From Saliniradius amylolyticus (GTDB taxonomy: Bacteria > Pseudomonadota > Gammaproteobacteria > Enterobacterales > Alteromonadaceae): DNA of 64,000 nucleotides. The translations under genes were made by a program, and so were the position numbers. Location: contig NZ_CP029347.1 of NCBI RefSeq assembly GCF_003143555.1, positions 1,550,001-1,614,000 on the forward strand, given 5' to 3'. The notes below the pieces were generated by a model that did not search any database, had not been told where the DNA came from, and worked only from the letters and a program-made list of their open reading frames with translations. Positions 33,567 through 42,514 of this stretch are shown piece by piece (positions within the stretch are counted from its first letter, which is position 1; the number at the start of each line of letters is the position of its first letter).

Positions 33567-34280
33567 ATGACAGCATCCATGACTCCTCTGACTCCCGAAC
33601 AGCATGGCCACTTGAAAGTAGTGGCACAGGTCACCCCCAGCGATTATTGTGGCGAGCAAGCCATTCCCGTCACAGCCCAGGAGTTTGCAGCCGTGGCGAG
33701 CCAATGGCCCGTGGTTTTTTTAAAACACGGTCAGACCGGTGACTTTCAAGCCGTTGCCCTGATGGGGCTGAACCCAGGGCAGAATCTGTATTGTCAGAAT
33801 AATGACTGGTCCCTGCCCTACATGCCTCAGGCAATGCGCCATCGTCCCTTTGCCGTCACCCGCGAAACCCCGGACAGTGAGCAACTTATCATCTGCATTG
33901 ATGAATCCCATCCCAAGGTCAGCGCACATCAAGGTGAGGCTTTATTTGACAGCCAGGGTGAGCAGACGCCGTTTCTAAAACAACGAGCACAGAGTTTGGT
34001 GGACTACCTCCATCAAATAGATGCCACTCGGTGGTTGGTAAACTTTTTCAAACAACATGATCTGCTAATAACCCAGGAATTACGAGTTAATGATAAAGAG
34101 CAGAGCACTAAGCCTATTGCAGGTTTGTACATGGTGGATGAACAAAAGCTCAAACAATTAGACGATGAGGTTGTGAACGAGCTACGCCGACGCGGTTTTC
34201 TCGGTGCTATCTATAGCCACTTAACTTCATTGCACCAGATCCAGCGGCTGACTCACGACTTTATCCAATACAACCGCTAA
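33567..34280 (+). CDS. SapC family protein
   Basis: A 237-aa soluble protein starting after AGGATAAGAAC. The SapC hallmark LYCQNNDWSLPYMPQAMRHRPF lies near residues 70-92, with PVVFLKHG before it. SapC was first named from a Campylobacter S-layer locus, but in Alteromonadales, Xanthomonads and Caulobacter it sits beside TonB-dependent receptors and halogenase-like genes in sugar loci. Role unknown. It ends three bases before the first halogenase-like gene, forming a three-gene set. Confidence 0.85.
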   Translation: MTASMTPLTPEQHGHLKVVAQVTPSDYCGEQAIPVTAQEFAAVASQWPVVFLKHGQTGDFQAVALMGLNPGQNLYCQNNDWSLPYMPQAMRHRPFAVTRETPDSEQLIICIDESHPKVSAHQGEALFDSQGEQTPFLKQRAQSLVDYLHQIDATRWLVNFFKQHDLLITQELRVNDKEQSTKPIAGLYMVDEQKLKQLDDEVVNELRRRGFLGAIYSHLTSLHQIQRLTHDFIQYNR

Positions 34281-34283
34281 ACT

Positions 34284-35837
34284 ATGAGCCCGATTCATAA
34301 TATCGTAGTCCTCGGTGGTGGAACCGCAGGCTGGTTGGCCGCGAATCATTTAGCTAAGGCTCTCAATTGTCGGGACTCCGATGAAATCAGTGTCACCCTG
34401 GTTGAATCGCCGGATGTGCCCACCATTGGTGTGGGCGAAGGTACGGTGCCACACATTCGCCATACCCTAAAGTATCTGGGCATCTCAGAAACTGATGTGT
34501 TAAGACATTGCCAGGCCACGTTAAAGCAGAGTATTCAGTTCATCAATTGGAATGACTCGCCGTCTCACCGTGGTAAACACAGTTATCATCACCTGTTTGA
34601 TTACCCGGATATGAGCCGAGGTGATCTCACCCCCTATTGGCTGCTATCCGAGACGAAAACACCTTATGCCGATTATGTCTCGGTACAGAGTCACCTTATC
34701 CATCAAGGCCTGGCGCCTAAAAGTATGATGCATCCGGAATACCAAGGTGTCACCGAGTATGCCTATCATATGGACGCTCTAAAGTTCAGTGAGTTACTGG
34801 CTTCACATGCCACCGAAAAGCTTGGCGTAAAGCGGGTATCGGGCCATGTGACTCAACCTCTACTGCACCCAAATGGCGACATTAAGGCCCTGCAGTTCAA
34901 AGACGGTAATACCCTCGAAGGTGACTTCTTTGTCGATGCCAGCGGCTTTAATGCCAGGTTGTTGTCCGACGCCTATCAAATCCCGCTCATAGATAAACGC
35001 CATGTTTTACTGGCCGATACCGCCCTGGCACTGCAAGTGCCCTACTCCCAGCCTGATGCCGCCATCCCGTGTTCAACATTGGCGACAGCCCAGGAACACG
35101 GTTGGATCTGGGATATAGGCCTGACTCAACGCCGGGGTGTCGGGTACGTATATTCGTCTGCTCATACCAGTGAACAACAGGCGGCAGACACCCTAAGTCA
35201 GTATTTGGTACAAAGCGGTAATGCCGCCGATCTTGATTACCGTCGTATCCCGATGCAAGTCGGCTACCGACAACAATTCTGGCATCGGAACTGCTGCGCC
35301 ATTGGTCTCTCACAAGGGTTTGTGGAGCCATTAGAGGCAACGGGTCTGTTGATGTTCGATCTTACAGCCCGAATGCTCGCGGACACCCTACCGGCGCGCC
35401 GCGACCAGTTAGCCCATGCAGCAAAACGTTATAATCAACATGTCTGTTATGCGTGGGAACGGGTCATTGACTTCATTAAGCTGCACTACTGTATTTCACG
35501 ACGGGATGACTCAGATTTTTGGCGGGATAACAGAGAACCAGCATCCATTCCTGAGCATTTATCGGACAAGCTGTATCGCTGGCGCTACCAGGTTCCCTCG
35601 GCCTACGACTTTGCACAGACAAACAGTATTTTCAATTTAGATAACTATCTTTATGTCCTATACGGCATGGAGTATCACACCGACATCAGCGCGGGAGCCT
35701 TTCGGTATGCTCATTCACAGCAGGCACGACAGCAGGCCCAGTTTCTTAAGCAAATGGCCGACCAACAAAGCAAGCAGCTGATGTCACACCGAAAATTTCT
35801 GGAGCTCGCCGGTCAGCACGGATTACAACGGATTTAG
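34284..35837 (+). CDS. Flavin-dependent tryptophan-halogenase-like protein 1
   Basis: A 517-aa FAD protein. GGGTAG (residues 11-16) binds FAD, followed by GVGEGT. The lysine that relays hypohalous acid in PrnA/RebH is kept (K81 in CQATLKQ), as is the essential Glu in FVEPLEATG. The WxWxIP signature is altered to WIWDIG, losing Pro. So the machinery seems present but the signature diverges. Embedded in the GlcNAc locus with SapC and a second paralogue; substrate unknown and probably not free tryptophan. Probably requires a flavin reductase encoded elsewhere. Confidence 0.85.
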   Translation: MSPIHNIVVLGGGTAGWLAANHLAKALNCRDSDEISVTLVESPDVPTIGVGEGTVPHIRHTLKYLGISETDVLRHCQATLKQSIQFINWNDSPSHRGKHSYHHLFDYPDMSRGDLTPYWLLSETKTPYADYVSVQSHLIHQGLAPKSMMHPEYQGVTEYAYHMDALKFSELLASHATEKLGVKRVSGHVTQPLLHPNGDIKALQFKDGNTLEGDFFVDASGFNARLLSDAYQIPLIDKRHVLLADTALALQVPYSQPDAAIPCSTLATAQEHGWIWDIGLTQRRGVGYVYSSAHTSEQQAADTLSQYLVQSGNAADLDYRRIPMQVGYRQQFWHRNCCAIGLSQGFVEPLEATGLLMFDLTARMLADTLPARRDQLAHAAKRYNQHVCYAWERVIDFIKLHYCISRRDDSDFWRDNREPASIPEHLSDKLYRWRYQVPSAYDFAQTNSIFNLDNYLYVLYGMEYHTDISAGAFRYAHSQQARQQAQFLKQMADQQSKQLMSHRKFLELAGQHGLQRI

Positions 35838-35842
35838 AGACT

Positions 35843-37360
35843 ATGACAACATCCAACACCCTCCCTGTAATTACTATCGTTGGCGGCGGCTCTGCCGGGT
35901 GGATGAGCGCCATTTATTTAAACCGCTATTTCAACAAAGATCACAAGCAATACCACATACGCCTGATTGAAAGCCCGGATGTGGGGATCATTGGCGTCGG
36001 TGAGGCAACAGTTCACAGCATCCGCTACTTTTTTGCCGCCATGGGGTTGAATGAAGCTGAGTTAATACGACAGTCCCAGGGTACGCTAAAATCCGGAATT
36101 TTATTTCGTAACTGGATGAAGCCTAAAGATGGGCGCACCCATGAGTACTTTCATCCTTTTGAGTCGAATTTCAGTGGGCCGGGTATTGATATTTCCTCGC
36201 TTTGGATGCAATCCAGTTCCCCCTTCCAGCGCTATGATGAGGCAGTTTGCACCAGTGCTCACCACATCCGGGATGGGTTGTGCGCCAAAGGTAAAAACTC
36301 TCGCCCCTATACCGGACTGGTCCCCTATGGCTATCATCTAGACGCCAACCTTATGGCACGTTATCTGCGTCAACAAGCGACCGCAGCGGGTGTCGAGCAC
36401 ATCGAAGCCCTGGTCGATGATGTGATCGTTGAAAATCATCGTATTCGGGCAGTACACACCGACCAGGGCACCTTCAGCGGCGATATTTTTATCGATTGTT
36501 CCGGCTTTAAGGGCCTGCTGATCAATCAACTGGAGCCGGACAACTGGCGCTCCTTTAAAGCGGAGCTTCCTTGTGACCGCGCCGTTGCTGTGCAGACCAA
36601 ATACGAAGAAGACACCGTGCCCAAGCCTTATACAGTAGCGACCGCTCTGTCTAATGGCTGGGCCTGGGAAATCGATTTAGTCAACCGACGGGGCAATGGC
36701 TATGTTTACGACAGCAACAGGCTGACACCTGAGCAAGCTGAAGCCGAGTTACTGCGCCATATAGACGTGACGAGTGACGATATTATCAAAACCAATCACT
36801 TAGCTATGCAGGTGGGATGCCGAAATAAGTTCTGGAGCGGTAACTGCATTGCCATCGGGTTGTCTGGCGGATTTATTGAGCCTCTGGAGTCCACCGGATT
36901 ACATGTGATTAACCTGGGTGTGCGCCTGCTGGCAAGCCACTTAAGTGGCTCTGAAGCTGAGTCTGTCGCCCAGGCTTACAATCAGGCCATGAATGGCATT
37001 TACGACGACCTCAAGCAATTCATTGTGCTGCACTACTGTCTAACCGACAGGGATGATACGCCCTTTTGGCAACATGCTCAGACTACCGCATCCGCATGCC
37101 CCGGCCTGGAGCGTAAGCTTGAGCTCTGGCAGCATAAGGTCTGTGAGTACTTTGATTTGGCGGGGGGCTACTCCAGCACTTTCACCGACGAAAACTATCG
37201 CTATGTGCTGTATGGGATGGAGCGCTCCCCTTCTCTGAGTTTACGCATTGATCCGGCAACCGCCGCGGCAACATTTGAACAATGCCAGTCACGTATCCAA
37301 ACGATGGCAGAACAGTTGCTACCGCATCATGATTATCTAGCCAGTATCCATCAGGCCTAA
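35843..37360 (+). CDS. Flavin-dependent tryptophan-halogenase-like protein 2
   Basis: A 505-aa paralogue of the preceding gene, five bases downstream. GGGSAG (residues 14-19) and GVGEAT are present. The catalytic lysine is kept (K83 in QGTLKSG) and so is Glu in FIEPLESTG. The WxWxIP signature reads WAWEID. Tandem, divergent halogenase-like genes in one sugar-induced operon suggest two steps or a heterodimer acting on a shared substrate; this is inference. The 3' end overlaps the convergent sulfotransferase gene by 24 bases. Confidence 0.85.
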   Translation: MTTSNTLPVITIVGGGSAGWMSAIYLNRYFNKDHKQYHIRLIESPDVGIIGVGEATVHSIRYFFAAMGLNEAELIRQSQGTLKSGILFRNWMKPKDGRTHEYFHPFESNFSGPGIDISSLWMQSSSPFQRYDEAVCTSAHHIRDGLCAKGKNSRPYTGLVPYGYHLDANLMARYLRQQATAAGVEHIEALVDDVIVENHRIRAVHTDQGTFSGDIFIDCSGFKGLLINQLEPDNWRSFKAELPCDRAVAVQTKYEEDTVPKPYTVATALSNGWAWEIDLVNRRGNGYVYDSNRLTPEQAEAELLRHIDVTSDDIIKTNHLAMQVGCRNKFWSGNCIAIGLSGGFIEPLESTGLHVINLGVRLLASHLSGSEAESVAQAYNQAMNGIYDDLKQFIVLHYCLTDRDDTPFWQHAQTTASACPGLERKLELWQHKVCEYFDLAGGYSSTFTDENYRYVLYGMERSPSLSLRIDPATAAATFEQCQSRIQTMAEQLLPHHDYLASIHQA

Positions 37361-38854
37361 TTGGTTATAGATAGGTTCAAGTTGCGATTCAAAGCGACGC
37401 CAGTTTTCTATGCCAGTGGCATAAAGAGGCTGGCGCACCTGCTCGCTGCTTAAAGTGGCCATCGGCCGGCCTGCAAGGTGAAAGCCGCGCCAGTCAAAGT
37501 CTGATTCACAACCAATAAACTCAGAGAGTTCCTGAAGTACAGCATCTGTCTGTGTTACCAACCGCTCATAGTCGAGGTGGTAGATCCTTCCGGGTAACTG
37601 TAAGTCCCACAGGGTCATAAGCTTTCTGTAACTCTGATAATACTGGTGCATCCGGGTAAAGTCGTAGGTGTATTCATGCCCATTGGCAAATAGCTGTCGA
37701 AAGCACGCCCAGTAGAGGTCCCGGGGCTGACGCCGACAGTGGATAATTCGGGCGTTAGGTAATGCCCGGGCTATGATGCCAAGGGATTTAAAATTATGGG
37801 GCATCTTATCCGTTATAAATTCATTATTGCCTGCTTGTTGTCGCTCAAGGTAGTTATCGCCAATCGCTTGCCACTGCCTAGCGTCAAGTTGGTTTACCCA
37901 CTGATATCCGAACTTTGAAATGCCTTCATGCTGCAAAACGTGCTGAGTCGCCTGAGCCAGAGCGAGTGATTCGCCTCTTGGCAGTATCTGTTTGTGAGTC
38001 GCCAGTATCGATTCCAGTAAAGAAGTACCACTGCGGGGTAGCCCACAAATGAAAATTGGTCCCTTAGCCTTCTGTTGCCGTTCGGGCGACTTGATGTCTA
38101 CTGTTCCGGCACTGCAAAATACCGAATGCAAAAGCGAGAGTTCACGCTGCTCTGAGTGCGCTGCTCGTGATAACCTATCCCTCATTTTTTGAGCGCCGAC
38201 CTGATACCATTGAAAACTGTCGGCGCGCTTATCTGGGTAAGCTTCCAGGGCTTTGCCAATGGCATAAGCCAAAGGAGCGGGGTTGCGTGATTCTGGCAGC
38301 TCCTCAAAGCGCTGAATCATCGCCTCGATATCAGTCATCGCAAGCGTTCTGACCAAGGGAGCCCGGGCCCAATAACTGGCCACTTTGTCTGGGGCGAGTT
38401 TGATGGCCTGATTGAGTGCTGTAAGCGCTTCGTTTCGGCGACCCAGCTCGGATAACAACAAGCCGTATTGATGGTAGAGTGATGCCTGCGCATCCCCTTT
38501 TGATATGAGCTCGTGCATCAGTTTACAAGCTTCCTCGTGCTGCCCGTAGTAACGCTGAGCCGTTGTGATTGCCATTACTACCGCGCTCTGACGATCACCC
38601 AACGCCCAACGCTCATGGGCATCGTTAAGCAACGCCCTGAAATCACCCAGTTCAAATCTGGCTTTGAATAAATAACCACAGATCTTCTTTGCTAACGGCT
38701 GCCCGGGATCGATCTGTGCGGCAACATACGCCAGTTGATTCCAGTTTCCCTTTGACTGCCAGGTAAATAAACGCTGAATGAGTTGCTCTTCATTCAGAGA
38801 CACGACGTCCTGGTTGGGACTGAGCCTGACGTGGATTAATGACCGTTTATCCAT
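37337..38854 (-). CDS. TPR-containing sulfotransferase family protein
   Basis: A 505-aa protein from ATG 38854 (a TTG nine codons upstream is possible). Residues about 20-215 hold helical TPR-like repeats (YHQYGLLLSELGRRNEALTALNQAIKLAP). Residues about 235-490 are a sulfotransferase domain: PIFICGLPRSGTSLLESIL binds the PAPS 5'-phosphosulfate, and a later RQPRDLYWACF segment fits the 3'-phosphate motif. It is divergent from hex with a NagR palindrome between, so likely induced with the chitin genes. Target unknown. Confidence 0.8.
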   Translation of the reverse strand: MDKRSLIHVRLSPNQDVVSLNEEQLIQRLFTWQSKGNWNQLAYVAAQIDPGQPLAKKICGYLFKARFELGDFRALLNDAHERWALGDRQSAVVMAITTAQRYYGQHEEACKLMHELISKGDAQASLYHQYGLLLSELGRRNEALTALNQAIKLAPDKVASYWARAPLVRTLAMTDIEAMIQRFEELPESRNPAPLAYAIGKALEAYPDKRADSFQWYQVGAQKMRDRLSRAAHSEQRELSLLHSVFCSAGTVDIKSPERQQKAKGPIFICGLPRSGTSLLESILATHKQILPRGESLALAQATQHVLQHEGISKFGYQWVNQLDARQWQAIGDNYLERQQAGNNEFITDKMPHNFKSLGIIARALPNARIIHCRRQPRDLYWACFRQLFANGHEYTYDFTRMHQYYQSYRKLMTLWDLQLPGRIYHLDYERLVTQTDAVLQELSEFIGCESDFDWRGFHLAGRPMATLSSEQVRQPLYATGIENWRRFESQLEPIYNQLGLMDTG

Positions 38855-38905
38855 AGGTTCATTCCGACAAAGTATTTGCAACCATAATAACCTTTAGTTA
38901 ACATT

Positions 38906-38923
38906 AATGACAACGTTGTCATT
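38906..38923. promoter_or_regulatory. NagR operator 3 (AATGACAACGTTGTCATT)
   Basis: A perfect 18-bp palindrome between the divergent sulfotransferase (start 38854) and hexosaminidase (start 38940) genes, 17 bases before the latter. It can control both. Confidence 0.85.
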
Positions 38924-38939
38924 TGCAGCAGAGATCTTT

Positions 38940-41507
38940 ATGAAAACCATCGTTTATACAACTGCTCTTATCGGTGCTATGAGCATATCTGGCTGTGCAC
39001 CACAAAACGAGGGGCTGTCTCAACAGCAGCTGCATCGTTTTGCCCAGCAGTTAGACCTGACCTTCAGGGTTAATGATAACCTGTCTGCAAAAGACTGTTC
39101 TGAAACACTCGGAGGTGGCCAATGCTTTTCAGGCGAACTGGTCTTACGGTCACCCTTGCCTTTTGAAAGCAACAACTGGGCTATTTATTTTAGCAATACC
39201 AAGCCGATTCAGTCGGACAGCAGTGATGCGTTCGACATTACCCATATCAATGGCGACTTGCATGCACTTACGCCCACTAAAAATTTCACCGGTTTTGAAG
39301 CTGATGCAAGCCTGGAGATTCCGTTTAAAGGAACCTTCTGGTCGATCAGTCAAACTGACGCCACACCGAATTATTTTATCGTCAGTGGTGAGCTCGAACC
39401 TGAAATAATCCAGTCTACTCAGGAACAAGTGAACACCTCGACCGAAGAAGCCTACCTGCCCTTTGTAGCCGAATTTAAACGACCCGAGCAATATAAGCGC
39501 AGTGAGCAGGACAACAGCCCGTTGGCCGATGCTGAGCACCTCTATCAGTACTACCAGAACCTGCAGGCAAGTACCGCTGCCGAGTCACAGCCGCGTATTA
39601 TTCCTAAACCTGCGCAGAGCAACTGGACCGGGGATACTATGAGCCTGGACAAGGGCTTACAGCTACCGGCGGATTTTTTAAGCTCAGCGCTGGGTAAGCT
39701 GTTCAGTCTTGAATCATTGCCATTGAGTCAGACGGGCTTGTTGGTGCAACTGAATCAGGATGACGATATTGCAAAGCAAGGCTATCAATTGGATATCGGT
39801 GATACGATCCAACTGAGGTATCGGGACACTGCCGGACAGTTTTATGGCTTAATCACCCTGGCTGGTCTATACGATCCAGACTCCAACAGCCTACCCAAGG
39901 GCCAAATACAGGATCAGCCCCGCTATGACTTCCGCGGCGTTCATCTGGATGTAGCGCGTAATTTTCATAGTAAGACCTTCATTGAAAAACTGCTCGATCA
40001 GATGGCTTTGCTAAAGCTCAATAAACTGCATTTGCACCTGGCTGATGATGAGGGCTGGCGCCTGGAGATCCCCGGCCTTCCCGAACTGACCGACATTGGT
40101 GGCTATCGCTGCTTTGATCTTACTGAACGTCGCTGTTTACAACCCCAGCTTGGCAGCGGCCCTTTTAAAGACACCTCCGTCAATGGTTATCTGAGTGTTA
40201 CTGAATATCAGCAGCTATTGCAATATGCGGCCGAGCGACACATTGAGATTATCCCATCGCTCGATATGCCCGGTCATTCCCGGGCTGCTATTAAGTCGAT
40301 GGAGGTCAGGTACCAGCGCCTGATGGCGGAAGGCAAAACTGAGCAGGCCCAACGCTATCGCTTGGTAGAGCCAGAAGATAAGACGGTCTATTCATCGGTG
40401 CAATACTACAATGACAACACATTGAATCCTTGCATTGACAGCACCTATCGCTTTGTTGAGAAGGTTCTCAGTGAGGTACAGGCCATGCACCAAGCTGTTG
40501 GTGTACCTATTCAGCGGTATCACATCGGAGCCGATGAAACCGAGGGAGCCTGGGTGGACTCACCGGCCTGTCAGGCTCTGATGCAACAACAAGGCATTAA
40601 TGAGGCGGATAAACTCACCGGCTACTTTATCGAGAAGGTGACCGCAACTGTGGCTGGCATGGGGGTTACTGCCGGTGCCTGGAGTGACGGCCTGAGTCAT
40701 GTAGACGCACAAAAATTGCCAGAACAAATTCACGCCAATGTATGGGGAACTCTGTACTGGGATGGAGCAAAGACCGCTCATCAGATGGCCAATACCGGCT
40801 GGGATGTCGTGTTGAGTATCCCCGATGTACTTTACTTTGACTTCCCTTACAGTGCCCACCCAGACGAACCAGGCTATTACTGGGCCACTCGCAGTACTGA
40901 CAGTTTTCAGGTATTCCAGTTTATGCCGGATAACCTGCCGGTCCACGCCGAAATTTGGCGCGACCGAATGGGCAATGCATTTCGTGTAGAGGACAATACC
41001 CCACTGCAAGACGACGCCCGAGCTTATGGCATTCAGGGACAGCTTTGGAGCGAGACGCTCAGACTGGACTCTCAGGTCAGCTACATGTTGTTTCCTCGCC
41101 TCCATGCTCTGGCAGAACGTGCCTGGCATAAAGCCGATTGGGAGCTGGCCTATACAGCCGGACAAAGCTATGGTCCGGATACAAATTATTTTGATCAGGC
41201 CCATCGTCAACAACAACTTGCTGACTGGCAGGGGTTTGCGGGCACACTGGTCACCGGATATTTACCTTTGCTGACCCAACAGGAATTGATGTTCCGCTTA
41301 CCTCCCCCCGGGGCCGTGATAGAGCATGGCGTATTGAGTATCGCCCTGCCCTGGCCCCATTTGGAAGCAGAGTACCGAACTCACAATGGTAAGTGGCAAA
41401 CCTATAAGGCGCCTGTCGAGACTGATACGCCGATCAATGTACGTACACGTTTACCGGGAACGGATAAGGTAAGTCGAGCGTTCTTCTTGAATAATGATTC
41501 CAAATAG
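38940..41507 (+). CDS. hex: Beta-N-acetylhexosaminidase, GH20, lipoprotein
   Basis: An 855-aa enzyme. The start at ATG 38940 gives a lipoprotein signal with lipobox ISGC (Cys18). A chitobiase-type N-terminal carbohydrate-binding domain (residues about 30-190) and a GH20b domain precede the GH20 barrel. The catalytic pair is D532-E533 in HIGADETEG. It cleaves terminal GlcNAc from chito-oligosaccharides in the periplasm or at the membrane, feeding NagP. Under a NagR palindrome. Confidence 0.93.
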   Translation: MKTIVYTTALIGAMSISGCAPQNEGLSQQQLHRFAQQLDLTFRVNDNLSAKDCSETLGGGQCFSGELVLRSPLPFESNNWAIYFSNTKPIQSDSSDAFDITHINGDLHALTPTKNFTGFEADASLEIPFKGTFWSISQTDATPNYFIVSGELEPEIIQSTQEQVNTSTEEAYLPFVAEFKRPEQYKRSEQDNSPLADAEHLYQYYQNLQASTAAESQPRIIPKPAQSNWTGDTMSLDKGLQLPADFLSSALGKLFSLESLPLSQTGLLVQLNQDDDIAKQGYQLDIGDTIQLRYRDTAGQFYGLITLAGLYDPDSNSLPKGQIQDQPRYDFRGVHLDVARNFHSKTFIEKLLDQMALLKLNKLHLHLADDEGWRLEIPGLPELTDIGGYRCFDLTERRCLQPQLGSGPFKDTSVNGYLSVTEYQQLLQYAAERHIEIIPSLDMPGHSRAAIKSMEVRYQRLMAEGKTEQAQRYRLVEPEDKTVYSSVQYYNDNTLNPCIDSTYRFVEKVLSEVQAMHQAVGVPIQRYHIGADETEGAWVDSPACQALMQQQGINEADKLTGYFIEKVTATVAGMGVTAGAWSDGLSHVDAQKLPEQIHANVWGTLYWDGAKTAHQMANTGWDVVLSIPDVLYFDFPYSAHPDEPGYYWATRSTDSFQVFQFMPDNLPVHAEIWRDRMGNAFRVEDNTPLQDDARAYGIQGQLWSETLRLDSQVSYMLFPRLHALAERAWHKADWELAYTAGQSYGPDTNYFDQAHRQQQLADWQGFAGTLVTGYLPLLTQQELMFRLPPPGAVIEHGVLSIALPWPHLEAEYRTHNGKWQTYKAPVETDTPINVRTRLPGTDKVSRAFFLNNDSK

Positions 41508-41545
41508 ACCAAACTTAGTTCGGATAAAATATTCCAATAACATTA

Positions 41546-41561
41546 ATGACAACGCTGTCAT
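41546..41561. promoter_or_regulatory. NagR operator 4 (core TGACAACGCTGTCA)
   Basis: Core at 41547-41560, 57 bases before the nagK ATG. Controls the catabolic operon nagK to nagX. Confidence 0.85.
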
Positions 41562-41617
41562 CAGTCTGCTAGGCTAGGTGGATACGATGGCAGGCAAGGC
41601 CAACAAGTGAGGAAACC

Positions 41618-42514
41618 ATGACAACGCAACAGCCTCTCTATTACATGGGCATCGATGGTGGCGGCAGTAAGTGCCGAGCCCTGCTCACCGATGCCGAGGG
41701 CAAGGAACTGGGAACCGGACAGTCAGGTCCCGCTAACCCCAATCAGGGGCTGGATCAGTCACTGAACTCGATTCTCGATTGCGCGACTCAGGCCATCGAT
41801 AACGCAGGCTTACCCGCAAGTACCATCGATAAAGTTTATGCAGGAATGGGGCTGGCTGGGTTGAATCTACCCAAATACTATCAATGGATGGCCAACTGGG
41901 ATCATCCGTTTGCCCGCCTTAACATCAGCACGGATTTACATATCGCCTGTTTAGGCGCTCACGGGGGGGGGGACGGAGCCGTCATCATTACCGGCACGGG
42001 ATCGTGCGGCATGGTCAATGTCAAAGGTCAACGGCGTCAATTCGGTGGTCATGGCTTCACCGTCGGCGATCAGGGTAGCGGAGCCTGGTTAGGTATCAAT
42101 GCCATTCGCCAAAGCTTGCAAGCCTTAGACGGCCTGTTGCCCAAAACCGACTTAGTGGAGCGGGTACTGGATCTCACACAATGCCAAACCGCTCGGGAAC
42201 TGGCTCAGACCATGGCAGGCCAAAGTCCGGCCAAATATGCCAAACTGGCTCCAGTCGTCTTTGAACAGGCTAATGTGAAAGATGAGTTAGCCACTGAACT
42301 GGTGATCAAGGGTGCCGACTACATCAACCGTCTGGCCCGTCGCTTATTTGGCTACAACCCACCGCGCTTTTCCATGATTGGTGGCTTGGCTCCGATTATT
42401 GCTCCCTGGCTGGATGAAGATGTAAAGGAGCGACTCCAGCCCAGTCTGCACAGTCCGGAAATGGGTGCTGTGCTATTTGCTCAACAAGACAATCCAAAGC
42501 GAGATACCTTATGA
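41618..42514 (+). CDS. nagK: N-acetylglucosamine kinase, BadF/BadG ATPase family (NagK)
   Basis: A 298-aa ASKHA-fold kinase. Phosphate-1 loop GIDGGGSKCRALL near residue 13, phosphate-2 segment IITGTGSCGM, and a later GGLAPIIAPW adenosine loop. It makes GlcNAc-6-P from imported GlcNAc, the step expected when uptake is by a permease and not a PTS. Gene overlaps nagB-II by 4 bases. A run of ten G bases (41963-41972) in the coding sequence is unusual and may be slippage-prone. Confidence 0.9.
   Translation: MTTQQPLYYMGIDGGGSKCRALLTDAEGKELGTGQSGPANPNQGLDQSLNSILDCATQAIDNAGLPASTIDKVYAGMGLAGLNLPKYYQWMANWDHPFARLNISTDLHIACLGAHGGGDGAVIITGTGSCGMVNVKGQRRQFGGHGFTVGDQGSGAWLGINAIRQSLQALDGLLPKTDLVERVLDLTQCQTARELAQTMAGQSPAKYAKLAPVVFEQANVKDELATELVIKGADYINRLARRLFGYNPPRFSMIGGLAPIIAPWLDEDVKERLQPSLHSPEMGAVLFAQQDNPKRDTL

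Noticed and set aside
34284-37360. Reading the halogenase pair as an antibiotic biosynthesis cluster
   Set aside because: No synthetase, polyketide or resistance genes are near; all neighbours belong to sugar uptake and NagR control.
40560-41216. 218-codon leftward frame inside the hexosaminidase gene
   Set aside because: Antisense to a clear GH20 domain with no RBS; composition is not protein-like.
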